DNA of 38,887 bases, taken from Chromera velia. Its lineage: Eukaryota; Sar; Chromeraceae. The stretch is from positions 126,923-165,809 of the forward strand of contig JAHBMJ010001438.1 of assembly GCA_018398765.1 (NCBI GenBank). The letters run 5' to 3'. Positions 11,607-21,952 of the stretch are shown one piece after another (position 1 is the first letter of the stretch; each line of letters opens with the position of its first letter). The notes under the pieces are model-generated. The model had not been told where the DNA came from, did not search any database, and was given only the letters and a program-made list of their open reading frames with translations. A program made the translations under genes and the position numbers.

Positions 11607-12504
11607 TGTGCCTCTGTGTGTGTGCGTATGTGCGTGTGTGGGGGAAGCAGGGGCATGACGGCCAGTGCAGAATTTCGGGGCCCGAGCGCGGTTTTTTGGG
11701 GCTTCCTTTGAGCTTCGGAAAGAAGCAGCATGCCGTTTGACCGGTGGCGACCTGGCCAGATGATTGTCTATCTAAGAAAGGGGATGAGTATCAGGCGTGC
11801 TTTCAATTTCTTTTTGCCCATGCATCTGTCTGAGTGCAGCCCTTGGATTGTCTGAGGGACACAAAAATCGGTTGGAGGCTTTCACGAAAATCCAATCGAT
11901 TGTTCCTCCTTCTCTGTTGATGAAATATGAAGGCCATCCAGACATTCAGCTGGGACATACCCTCATGTCGGGTTTCTGGAGCATGTGCGTACCCTTCCAG
12001 ATTCATGAAGGGCTTCGGAAGAAGTATCGCACCGCGCACCGGTGGGTCGGATACTTCTTTACATTGTTCGGCGTCTGTATGATGGTGGGCCTGGCGCTGA
12101 TTGACCATCGAAAGCTCTCCTTTTTGGACAACGACTTCCAGGACGTCCCTGAGTCCGCACCCATCTCTGCATTGGGTTTTGGATTTTTGAATCACCACTT
12201 GGTGATGCGTCTGATGGGTGTCTGGTTTCTTACCACACTTGCAGTCGCGGTGTTGGCAGCCCGCAGGCGGGACTTTGTGACGCATAGAAAGTGGATCTAT
12301 CGGCATGTGGGGTCTGGGATCTGGGTTGCAGTGCAGCGTCTGTATGTTGTTCCAGCCGACACGTCGAGCCCCGAGATGCAGAGGAGGTCGTTTGCTGACG
12401 GTGCCATTGTAGCGATGATCGTGACTGTTTTCTTAGGGGAGGTTGCAGTGTGGGCATTGAGAAGCGGGAGTCAGAAAGAAAAAGTGAAGGGAAAGGCGGG
12501 GTGA
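10942..12504 (+). CDS. DUF2306-like multi-pass membrane protein
   Basis: Exon 1 (10942-11088) starts MTSEKVLKVLYILVACLC and contains one transmembrane helix; it ends in phase 0 at a GTAAGG donor. The last exon (11840-12504) encodes a GHPDIQLGHTLMSGFWSM motif, then FQIHEGLRKKYRTAHRWVGY and three further hydrophobic segments, ending in a basic tail. Conserved His residues lie in or beside the helices (GHT, QIHEG, AHRW, NHHL, THRKW), which recalls DUF2306 and b561-type proteins; haem binding is only a possibility. Exon 1 (phase 0) and the last exon (needs phase 1) do not join directly. A candidate middle exon at 11671-11743 (24 codons plus 1 nt) repairs the phase, although its donor GTGGCG is poor. 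The intron between exon 1 and this candidate holds a large microsatellite and an 18-base gap. Function is not established for the family. Confidence 0.7.
11100..11640. repeat. Compound microsatellite (CT/GA/GT) with an 18-N gap
   Basis: Pyrimidine-rich sequence passes into GA, then GT, GTGA and CT repeats. N bases occupy 11370-11387. It is intronic to the DUF2306-like gene. The true length is probably not resolved in this assembly. Confidence 0.9.
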
Positions 12505-13959
12505 CAAAGAGGTTGGCAAAAGGGATAGAAAGGAAGTAAACTGACGGCACTGGAGCAAAGCAGCTCAGGAGCCTAGTCAGGAGCACGATTATTGTGCTTG
12601 TCTGCATGAGGGAGCTTAAGCCAGAACCTCAGTTCAGCTTCTTTGCATGAATTGATGGCATAAACTGCATATCAGTCCAATTCAATCCAGATTTAGATCA
12701 AAGCACTCGTTCATGTCCTTCAGAATATACTTCATGCATACCTGTAAAGATTCTGCCGTAAATTGCGCTTGTAATAGAGCAGCATTGGAGCTTTCAATAA
12801 AATTCAATATTGTACGTCTTGTTAATTGTATATCCTTAACATATACTCTAGCATATATTATCTGTTAAATACGTTTTTACAGCCGTCCTTCAAGTTAATT
12901 CCAGTTCTAAACTCTTATAGTTCAAATTTTAGTTGCAAGTTGAGTCTTAGTTGACTTTTAAAATGTTTTTCATGTGTCCTACCATCAAAGCCATGCGCTC
13001 GATTTAGCTGTCAATCTAAATTAAATTCTAAAATAAATTTGAAGTTTGAACTCTAGCTGATAAAAAAAATATTAATTATACAAATCTTAATTGCCTATAT
13101 AAATAATTAATTCCATAAATTGATTAAGACTTGAAGCATGATTAAAGTCACGACTCACGATATCGGTCGATCAGCCTAGCGATCAGCTTTCATTTAGCTA
13201 TGGTATTTAGGCTCAATCTAGCTAAGCGGCGCTCAAATTGAAACTATTTTTTTACACATACATAATGCAATTACCTAAAATTTTACTATAAGACTATATA
13301 AAAATATTATAAATTAATTTGGGTTAAAATTTGACCCAAAAAAACAAAACTACAGACGATCAAGCTATTTCAAGACTATTCAAGCTGCAAAGTACTTAAA
13401 TTCGTGAGTCGTGACATTATTCCTTGAACGCAAGCATCATCGCATCCCTTCCGATGGCCTGAGTCTTCGACAAGATCATTTCCTCTACGTCTGCAGTGAA
13501 TTGTGGGCGCCTGTCTTTGCAAGCGCCTCTTCAGAACAACATGACCGTGCATGCCGTCTGGTATACCATGATGCAGATGCCCTTATTCCCCGCCACACCA
13601 GAAACAACGACAGGCATTCATTCTGTGCACACAGAGAGCCCTTTTCCTGTTGTTACAAACACTCCTCAAGTTCACCCCCCTCACTTGCTTTTTTGCCTTT
13701 GACTGAGGTTTGTCCTTGCCCTATGAAACAGCACAAAGGACAGCCATCAAATTCAATACACCACAAGAACGTTGACGATCTGTATGACAAACGTACGATT
13801 TTGAACGTGGCATGATCAATGAAACACCCCCTGGCAAGCACTTTGACCACTCCCGTTCACACTGCAAAAGAAGAAAAGCTAGGCTTATTGAGGGAAGATC
13901 CGGACAGGGAAACAAGCACGGCAAGTCCCTGCAAAAAGAGAAAGGGCCACCGAGCTTGC
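12505..13959. other. Convergent intergenic region with AT-rich block
   Basis: This lies between the 3' ends of the DUF2306-like gene (+) and the 2H-phosphoesterase candidate (-). An AT-rich stretch covers ~12755-13400. An ORF at 13411-13815 (+) shows no domain and is probably not coding. Confidence 0.6.
13147..13415. repeat. 14-bp inverted repeat bounding a 269-bp AT-rich segment
   Basis: GTCACGACTCACGA at 13147-13160 is perfectly inverted at 13402-13415. The interior is AT-rich and non-coding. This is the shape of a small MITE or of a stem boundary. I see no convincing target duplication longer than the ATTA-like words beside each end. Confidence 0.5.
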
Positions 13960-15003
13960 TCACACACGCCCCCCCACGCTCCCTGCAGCGGACAGCCCAG
14001 GGGTGGGCACAGCGAGGCCGACCCCCTCAATGGTGACTGCAGCGGCCCCAGGTGCCGAGAAATGGGTCTCCACGAGCTCAGTGGCCGTGGCAGCACTTTC
14101 AGCCCCAAACTTTGCCTTGAAGCCCCGGTGAAATGCGAGCAGCAAGTTGTTGGACTCTGCTGGCTTCGCGCTATTGGACCATCTCAGCGTCACATGAGGA
14201 AACGCGTTCTGACACGTCGCTTCGACGGCTGTGTCGGAAAAACTGTGCACGTAGGCGATCGTGTGCTTCTGCGTAAACAGCACAAAGAGAAATTCCAGGG
14301 TGCAGGGACGCTCGTAAACGGCGTTGAGGTGCGCCTCCACCTGGCTTCTTCTGTGCTTTGGGGTACTGTTCTTGAACCATAGGGTGCAGTGCAGCTTTTT
14401 GACCTGGTCGTCTTTCGGCTCAAAATCCTGACCGTGCTGTGCGGCACAGCTTTTCGCTCGCGCAATGAGGCCCTGGATAGCCTCGGGTGTCGGGATGACA
14501 GACCAAATGAGGAAGCTGTTTCCCTTCTTGCTCTTTCCTGTGGTTTCTCCCGGCGCAGATGCTTTTCCGTCTCCGTCTACCTTTCTCTTTTTGTTTGGGT
14601 GCACCTGTCCCTGGGTCTGGGACACCTGCGCTGGTCGGGGGACCTGCTGTGTCTGTGGGTGGGGCATCTGCGTCTGTGTTTGAGGTGCCTGACGCGGAAG
14701 TGGCGGAACCGCAGACGCCAAAGCTGCAGCAGGAGCGTAGACCGCAGATGGAAGCCCACCGTACGCCTGGAAGGGAGGATGGGGGACCGGAAGGAGGGCA
14801 CGCGGTCCTGAGAAAAGGGGGCGGCGGCCTGGGAGGAGTGCAGGGCGGCCGCTATACCCTTCCAACTCGTCAAAGTTTGGAAGCATGCCTCCGAAAAAAG
14901 GAGACGGGAGACGGCGGACAAGAGGGTGTGTCCCAGAGTTCCACTGCGATCGCAGGCTGTCAGAAGACAAATCAGCTGCGAAATGTTGGAAAGAGTCGTA
15001 CAA
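13960..15003 (-). CDS. Candidate 2H-phosphoesterase-domain protein with NLS
   Basis: A 347-codon ORF with no visible intron. Residues 1-135 are Pro/Gln/Ala-rich and look disordered. A basic cluster NKKRKVDG at ~137-144 is nearly identical to the classical monopartite nuclear localisation signal. From ~163 a folded domain begins (SFLIWSVIPTPEAIQGLI). It contains two H-x-T-L motifs, LHCTLWF at H205 and FPHVTLRW at H270, 65 residues apart. Paired HxTx motifs are the catalytic signature of the 2H phosphoesterase superfamily (LigT, AKAP7-type, tRNA-ligase cyclic phosphodiesterase), which acts on 2',3'- or 2',5'-linked RNA ends. The tail (from ~300) is Ala/Gly-rich. Nuclear RNA end processing is a reasonable inference. 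The start at 15003 is the first Met, and an upstream exon cannot be excluded. Confidence 0.6.
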   Translation of the reverse strand: MYDSFQHFAADLSSDSLRSQWNSGTHPLVRRLPSPFFGGMLPNFDELEGYSGRPALLPGRRPLFSGPRALLPVPHPPFQAYGGLPSAVYAPAAALASAVPPLPRQAPQTQTQMPHPQTQQVPRPAQVSQTQGQVHPNKKRKVDGDGKASAPGETTGKSKKGNSFLIWSVIPTPEAIQGLIARAKSCAAQHGQDFEPKDDQVKKLHCTLWFKNSTPKHRRSQVEAHLNAVYERPCTLEFLFVLFTQKHTIAYVHSFSDTAVEATCQNAFPHVTLRWSNSAKPAESNNLLLAFHRGFKAKFGAESAATATELVETHFSAPGAAAVTIEGVGLAVPTPGLSAAGSVGGRV

Positions 15004-15109
15004 ACGTACACGCTAACATTCTTTTGCGTCTGATGGTGGACTGCAAACTGGTGCTGAAATTCCTCGATCCTCGTGCACAGTAGTGACTGCGAGCTAGCCA
15101 GCTATAGGG

Positions 15110-15530
15110 CGCGCGCGGGGGGAGGGGGACATGGGGGGACATGTATGGCCCCGCGCGGAAAGCGAAGCGGGCCGGGGGCATGCACTTACCATGCATGGCC
15201 CCGGAAAGCGAAGCGGGGGGCACTTATCTGACGCAAGCAAGCTTGCGAACCGCCCCGGAAAGCAAGAAAAATGAGAACTTCACGATTGACACACGCTGGC
15301 CAGCCGATCGGGCGGTCGCGCCGACCCCCCCCCCGCGGGAAAAGCTGTAGAACCCCCCCTCCCCCAGGAAAAAAGCCCAGGGATGCAGTCTGTCACTTTT
15401 TGGGGCCACTGACGCACGCACGCATGACAACGTGGGTTCATGCACGCTTTTCTGGACCATTTGGGGCGGAATCTTTCCCAAGCTTTTTTTTGGTGAAAAA
15501 TCTGACGTAAGCAAACTTGCGAACGGCAGG
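15110..15530 (+). repeat. Degenerate dispersed-repeat cluster (SINE-fragment-like)
   Basis: Copies of a GGAAAGCGAAGC core flanked by GGCCCC and GGGGCACTTA occur near 15155 and 15200. The same core appears inverted at 28041-28069 and direct near 28173-28198. A 24-base word (TCTGACG…TTGCGAAC) occurs at 15227-15250 and again with two differences at 15501-15524. I see no coding sequence. Confidence 0.55.
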
Positions 15531-15639
15531 CTTTCGGGGCCAGGTTTTTACCGAAAGACAGCATACATGCACACACGTGGGCTCATACTGTCTAAACCTT
15601 CAGAATGACTGCCTGCGCTGGGTTTTATGTATAACCTGC

Positions 15640-16645
15640 ACAAAGCTTCCTTAACTGTACAAAGCGTGAATGTCTGTCCCTCCATGATTGTAAGTGTTGG
15701 TAGACGGAGACTTTAGAACACCTGCAGGTCAGTTAAGGAAGCGCGGCTTGCTCTCTCGCTTCGTATGATGATTTGCTTAGCATCCAGCTTCTTTGTTTTG
15801 CTAGGAGCTTGATAGAAACGCACAAGGGAGGTCAGTAAGAAAGGGTCGACGGAGAGTCTGCTGGAGCCTCCATTTTTTGACCGCCTCTTCTGAAGCTTTG
15901 CACAGCTCTCAGTCGTGCCAGACATTTTTTCACCCAGACCAATCACTCAGCTTTCATGCATTTGAATGTCTTCCACTTGCTCCGTGTGTGTCAGTCTTTT
16001 AAAGCGGTCTATACTATCCAAACGCAAGTACTCCTTTCTCGCTCATCCTTTCTCATTTGTAGCACTCCGTACTGGTCTCCCTCTGAACATCTGGATCTAC
16101 CTACAGACCTGTCCTTCTTTTTCATAGTTTCTTATTGACATACGTAGAACGATTTGCAAGCTTTTACGCCGTGTAGTGTGAGTTCTTTGTAAATAAAATT
16201 ATGTTGTCTCTATGCTCTGTTCTTCGAAATCCTCTCCGACCCCTGCTGACCGCCTCCTGTCCGGTCTGACCAGCCTAGCTGTGAAGCCCTCCTTCCTGCA
16301 CTGTTTCCTTTACAGAAGAAGCAATTCTTTGTACTTGATTAGCGGCACTAAACGTTGCTGTTGAGCATATCCATTAGTGTTGTGCCTATGTATTTCTTTG
16401 CAGGTAACATTCACTAACTTCCACATACCGCGGTGATCGTAATTTTTCTCACGATGCACCTTAGCTAATCAACCAGTCTTTTGAGCATATTTGAGCAGAT
16501 TTGTACAGAAGTAGCGATTTTAAATGCTCTAAAAACTTTAAATTGCTTTAAGTAACCTAGTTTTACTTTTTAATGAAGCTAGAATATAATAAATTTAAAA
16601 GTTACTTTGAATTCCACTAAGTCCTACTTTGGAGTCCACTCTGTT
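15640..16645 (+). mobile_element. Solo arm of the long-TIR transposon family
   Basis: About 1 kb closely similar to the right arm of the TIR element at 23741-24687 in direct orientation, and to the left arm (21953-22910) in inverse orientation. It ends with the same terminal sequence, GGAGTCCACTCTGTT (to 16645). Similarity to the left arm continues further inward (to about 15640) than similarity between the two arms of the nested copy. I see no second arm, so this is a truncated copy or a product of recombination. It has no convincing coding capacity. Confidence 0.75.
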
Positions 16646-16878
16646 CTCAGTGGCTGGCGTGCATCAATCGTGCAGTTCTCATTTTTTTTGCTTTTCGGGG
16701 TTGTTTGCAAGCTTGCTTCCATCAGATGAGCATGCACAGCATACGGTCTCGGGCTACCATTTAATTTTTAGCTCTATCGAAGTGTGTTCGATTGATTAAA
16801 GAGAAACGGTTTGATCCACTAGGGGTCTTACTATTCAAAACCGTTAAAAAATGGCCCCAAAATCAAAAAATTTGTATG
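16646..16878. other. Short unannotated spacer
   Basis: It lies between the end of the solo TIR arm and the target-site duplication of the gypsy element. I see no gene or repeat in it. Confidence 0.5.
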
Positions 16879-16883
16879 GTAGC

Positions 16884-17159
16884 TGTAGGCCGGCTACAAG
16901 CGGCGGGCACGCGGCAGGCCTACAGAGTGGCGGCGCCGTGAGGCACGCGTGTGATTTATGTGGCACTGGCTGCTCTGGCATTATGTAGCAATCTGATGTG
17001 GCCTGACGTCAGAAAAGCATCAGCCTGCCTTCTAGCGACTGATTAATCTGTTTGACTGAACGTTATATGAACTCTTCTAGGTCAAACTTATAATATGTCA
17101 AGGAACCTCTGAATGCATATCAACGTGTTTAGAGTTCTTAGCCCTATAGAACGCTAACA
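16884..17159 (+). repeat. 5' LTR of the gypsy element
   Basis: 276 bases, starting TGTAGGCCGGCTAC and ending CGCTAACA, preceded by target duplication GTAGC. It aligns end to end with 27345-27617. Confidence 0.95.
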
Positions 17160-17162
17160 GTA

Positions 17163-17175
17163 TGGTTACCAGAGC
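17163..17175 (+). promoter_or_regulatory. Primer-binding site (initiator tRNA-Met-like)
   Basis: TGGTTACCAGAGC starts three bases after the 5' LTR. It differs by small changes from the TGGTATCAGAGC site complementary to the 3' end of initiator tRNA-Met used by many gypsy/copia elements. Confidence 0.7.
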
Positions 17176-17201
17176 AAGGTTCTAAACAGAGATTTCCAAC
17201 T

Positions 17202-18740
17202 TTGTTCAGTCTGAATCCCTTGTTGTTTGCAATTGTCTGTCATGGAACAACTTCCCATTCCACTGACATCGGAGCAGGTTGGCAATGCTTTGCACAACCT
17301 TCAGCAGGGCATGCTGGCCTTACAATAAAACCAGCAGCAGTTTCAGTAGATCTTGAAGGTGTAGTTGCAGCTCAAACCAATGCTGCTGCACCACCTGTGT
17401 TCTCTACAGAAGAAGGTGCACTTGCTTCTGCTATACCTCAGGGCCCTAAAGTTGAAAAATGTAAGCAAGTGCCTCGCATTACTCTAGTGAAGCTGGAGAC
17501 GTTTACTGGACGCCGCGACCAAATAGAGAGGTTCATCACGGACACGGATAATTACTTCACCAACGCCCAAGTCCCTCGTCATCGTCAACTGGGAATCGCC
17601 AAGACTTTTCTGTCTGCACCCCTGAGGAACTGGTTTGACTTGAGAGTGAAGCATGGACAGGGTTTTGTAGATTGGCCAGCACTGCGTGAAGTGTTGAGAG
17701 GGAGGTACAAAGAGAAGCATGAGCGGAGGAAGGCGAGGAGGAAGGTTCTCATCCTCATGTGCACAAGGTCCGTCACCGACTACAACGAGTTCTCCACACT
17801 TGCTCTGAAGATCCCAGGAGCGAATGAGTTAGATTTGGTTGATGACTACATCAAGGGATTGCCTCCTATCATCAAGTACGAGACGGACCGAGCGAAACCC
17901 ATCACTTTGGAGAAAGCGATGGAGAAGGCCCTTGACAATGAGCTCTGGCTGCAGGATGTCAACTCTCGCAAGGGCCACTGGAGTCGGAAAAACATGTATA
18001 CGCCTGCAGCGTTGGACCCGATTGACCCAACAGGACCAGCACCAATAGAGTTGTGTGGGTTTAGTGCTCCTTGGAGGCCTACGGGGTTGCCACCACATCA
18101 CCCTGCAATTCTGCAGCTTGTGTGCGACAGCAGATAGAGACTGCACCGTTATTTGCTGTGTGGAGAGCTGGACTATCAAGTCAGGCAGTGTGGTAACGGA
18201 CTCCAGTTGCCCCTACACATGTAAGCCATTCAGACGTCCCAAATAAGACCTTTTCAGCCTTCTTCACGGATGCAGGGCTACCCCTGGCAGCCTTCCCTTC
18301 CCTTCCTGTCTCTGTATCCTTTCGTTGATCAGGGTGCCCAGTCTTGGGGAGGGAGAGGCAGGTCTGGTCGACAAGGTGACAGCCTAAGTTCACCGATGTC
18401 GCCTGGCAGAGGTTTCGGCTCAGGCGGAAGGGGGCGTACACAATCTCCGTCCTTTGGTAGATCGCCTCAGCCCCGTTATGGTGGATCTCCAGCATGCAAG
18501 GCGGGATCAAAGAGGATTGCCGGGGTGAGGATGATCCGAAACCGAAGCAAGAATGACGATGTCATGGTTGAAGGAGACCAAGCGGTACGTAGTGTGGTTG
18601 AAGAAGAAGAAAGACAGAAAAGAAAGCAAAGATTATGTAAGAAAGATAATGAGGATGGGGATGATTTATTTGAGACTGGTTTTGTGAACTTTTGTCTATC
18701 ATGGCATGGTCGTGGGTGCTCCAGTCAGAGTCTTGTATGA
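17202..18740 (+). pseudogene. gag: gag region of the gypsy element
   Basis: ORF 17202-18137 has a retrotransposon-gag-type region (core LETFTGRRDQIERFI…NYFTNA, then LRNWFDL and FVDWPALREVLRGRY). After a frame change, 18055-18246 contains a Cys-rich stretch (CSLCATADRDCTVICC) that looks like a degraded zinc knuckle rather than a clean CCHC. The stretch 18270-18740 is Gly/Arg/Ser-rich, as expected of nucleocapsid-type sequence. Frame changes at ~18060-18140 and ~18690 separate it from the protease. Confidence 0.75.
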
Positions 18741-20830
18741 CATTGGAGCCGATAATATTTTTATCGATAGCAAGTTTACACACCATCGGCAGTTGTATAT
18801 TCGCAGGTTTGGTATTTTCCTTAACTGCCGGGTCGCCGTGAAGGAGCCAAAGAGACGAGAGGTCGGTGAGTATGCACCTGCTGTGCCCCTTCGAATTCAG
18901 GGGTATCAAGAGACAGTCGGTGCATTGCTTGCTGATCTTGATGGCTACGATATCATTCTTGGATGGAAGTGGAGTGATGTTCACCAACCTAAACTCAGTC
19001 ACTGGTCTCGTTCCCTTCGCTTCTTCTTTAACGGTAAGGAAGTGAATCTTTGGGGTGCGTATATAGAAAATAGACCTTGCCCTCCCATTGTGTCGCATCT
19101 GCAGGCCAAGCAAGCAATCAAGAGGGGTGCCGTCTGTCATATTGTGCGTCTAGAGACGGCATATCGGCCTGTCTGCGACCTTGAGTGTTCTACTTATGCA
19201 ACTGAAGTCAGTGAGGGAAAAGGAAAGGGGAGAATGAATGATGGGGGGATTTTGGGTTCTGACTTTCTCTTTTCTCTCCTGTCTGATCATCCTACTCGGT
19301 CGGCCCTTAACTTGTCAGATGTGCATAAATTTCTCTCTCGACCGGATGCTGAGGTTTCGTCTGATGTGAAGGAAATTGTGGCTGATTATGCGACTCTTTT
19401 TCCTGATCGGTTGAAGGAATTGCCTCCCTCGAGGGGACCTGATTTGGATTTCAAGATTAAACTCAAACCAAGTCACTCTCCTCCCACCCGCCCACCCTAT
19501 CATTTGTCGATCAGAGAACTGGATGAATTGAGAAGACAGATAGATGCATACATCGAGCAGGGATTCATCTGGCCGTCTGTATCTCCGTATGCTGCTCCGA
19601 TTTTGTTTGTCCAGAAGAAGGACGGAACCATACGCATGTGTTATGACTACACAGGCCTGAATAAAATTACGATCAAAGATAAATATTTTCTTCCTCACCA
19701 GGTCCCTCAGGATTTGATTGATCGACTGCATGGTGCCCGTTACTTCACGACACTTGACCTCCGTCAGTATTACCATCAAATGCGTATGAGGGAGGAAGAC
19801 ATGCCAAAGACTGCTTTCACTATTCGATATGGCTCTTTTGAGTGGTTGGTCGTCTCTTTTGGTTTGATAAATGCACCACCGCATAGAATAAGAGTGATTC
19901 AATGTGTTTTTTGTTCGTGTTTCGATCGTTTTATGTCTGTTTTTCTCAATGATATTCTCATTTACTCATGCATGAGAGAAGAACATAAAAAGCACATCCG
20001 GACTGTACTCAGATTGCTGAGTGAGGCAAAGCTGTGTGCAAAGCTCTCAAAATGTTATTTCATGCAGACTGAGGTCATCTTTCTGGGACTAAAGATTTCG
20101 CGAAAGGGAGTGAGGCCAGAGAAAAGCAAGACAGAAGAAGTGAGTAAGTGGCCCACTCCAAAGAGTAAGAACGATATGCTTTCTTTCCTTGGTTTTGCGA
20201 ACTGGGAGAGACGCTTTGTGCCTCGTTTTAGTGAAAAAGCAGGTCCTCTGTATGTGTTGCTAAAAGGGAACAAAATGTTTGAATAGGGGAAAAAAGAGGA
20301 AGAGAGCTTTGAAGCAGTGAAAGAGGCAGTAAAAAATACTGTCGAACTGTATATTCCTGACCCTGCGCGTCCGTTCAAAATTTTTGTGGATGCGTGTGAG
20401 TCGACAGAGACGCTCGCTGCTGCACTCATGCAGGAAGACCCTGAGACTGTGTGGCTGTGTCCATGTGCTTTCGCCTCTCGAAAAATGACGTAAGCAGAGT
20501 TAGAGTACCCGATAGAAAACAAAGAATTCCTCTTATGTGTGTTTGCAGTGAAGACGTGGAGGCCGTACGTGAGTTACACAACAAAGGTGTGGTCGGATCA
20601 TGAGTCTCTTAAGTATCTGAATGTCTCTACTGATCGCACCTTGATGTCTCCACGTATACGCAGGTTTGTCTCAACTTTTGACAAGCTGGAGATCACTCCG
20701 AGATATGTGCCTGGCGCCCGCAATCGTGTGACGGATGCGCTGAGCCGTCGTCTTGGACGCCCTCAGACGTTGACGCCATGCAGCAGAAGAGAAAGAAAGA
20801 AAAGAGGTCTGTCATGCAGTTGTTGTTGTT
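18706..20830 (+). pseudogene. pol: pol: protease, reverse transcriptase and RNase H, inactivated
   Basis: Protease: the active-site motif reads D-I-G-A at 18739-18750, where retropepsins need D-S/T-G-A. Reverse transcriptase: recognisable motifs include SVSPYAAPILFVQKKDGTIR, TTLDLRQYYHQ and KTAFTIRYGSFEWLVVSFGL. The catalytic YxDD box is F-L-N-D at 19942-19953, losing one metal-binding Asp. A TAG stop at 20284-20286 interrupts the frame. RNase H continues in the same frame (IFVDACESTE…, WSDHESLKYL, VPGARNRVTDALSRR) with another in-frame TAA near 20490. Both key Asp losses and the stops say the polyprotein is dead. Confidence 0.9.
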
Positions 20831-21952
20831 AGAATTAAGAGTACAGCTAGATGAGGAGTTGCTGGGTAGAATAAAAAAAGGGTATGATGAAGAGAAATTT
20901 TGGACAGAAGTGAAAGAAGTGCTCGAGTATCCTGAAATAGAAGTGCCTTGACACTTGCGGCTGATTGTCCCGCGTTTTCAGATAGAGGATGGACTACTTT
21001 ATTTTAACGATAGGTTAGCCATCCCAACAGAGAGACTGCAAAGAAATCTTATTTATGAGCATCATGACACAGCCGCTGGTGGTCATTTGGGAGCTACTTT
21101 GGGAGCAGAAAAGACTTACTTGAAGTTGGCAGGAAACTTTTACTGGCCGCATATGTATGCATCTGTTGTACAGTATGGAAGAAAGTGTGATGCATATCAG
21201 CGATCAAAGAGGCCAACTGAGAAGCCATATGGACTGTTGTAACCTCTCTCTATTCCTGAATTTTCTTTCCAATCGATTTCTCTTGACTTTATGTTTAGAC
21301 GTTCAAGGGGAAATCGGTAGATGGAATTCTCTCTATGGTTGACCATCTGTCCAAAACTCCCTTCTTTGCTACAGTCTCCTCAGAGATCACAGCTGAGGAG
21401 ACAGCAGAAGTCGTGTACGAGCGAGTGGTGTATGAACACGGTATGCCTCAGTCAGTGGTCAGTGATCGTGACCCTCGTTTTCTTTCTGCATTTTGGAAAG
21501 AACTCGCTTGCTTGTGGGGAATAAAACTGAATATAAGCACCAGAGGACACCCACAGTCAGCTGACCAGACAGAGAGAGACAATCAGACCATCGAACAAAT
21601 GTTGTGCTGTTTTGTGAATGAGTACCAGACTGACTGACCGAAGTGGTTGTGTTCTTACCAGTTTGCATATTGTGATTCTGTTCATCCTGCCACAGGTATG
21701 TCTCCTTTTCGTTTCTTGTATAAACGTGACCTTATTTACCTGCCTTCTATCTCTGTGCGCTCCAAGTTATTCTGTCTGCCAGCAGCAGACTTTACAGACT
21801 GCAGAGAAGTAAAAATCATGAGGGCAAAGGAACGACTCGAGCAAGCAAGAGAACAAGCAGCTCGCCAGGTAGATCCATGCAGACAGGAAGTTTCGTTTGC
21901 CCCAGGGGACTTTTTGCTTGTATGTAATGCATATTTCAAGGGAAGCAAAAAG
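20830..21952 (+). pseudogene. pol: Integrase (zinc-binding and DDE core), broken
   Basis: The zinc-binding region lies in 20955-21242 (EHHDTAAGGHLG…, then KCDAYQ, where the second Cys of the expected CxxC is Tyr). The catalytic core is at 21335-21637 (MVDHLSKTPFF, SDRDPRFLSAFWKEL, GHPQSADQTERDN), with the second Asp and Glu of the DDE triad visible. There is a stop at 21240-21242, a frame change before 21335, and a TGA at 21635-21637 where a Trp is normally found. The frame continues to 21952, where the TIR element is inserted. Confidence 0.9.
21949..21952. repeat. Target-site duplication AAAG, left
   Basis: AAAG directly precedes the left TIR and is repeated at 24688-24691 directly after the right TIR. 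Removing the element with one copy leaves the integrase frame continuous into the GPF module. Confidence 0.75.

Noticed and set aside
11270..11731. His/Thr-rich minus-strand ORF
   Set aside because: It is translation of GT/GA microsatellite and includes the 18-N gap.
15640..16645. This repeat as the 5' LTR of the gypsy element
   Set aside because: The true LTR pair (16884-17159 and 27345-27617) has matching ends and GTAGC duplications. This repeat matches the nested TIR arms instead.
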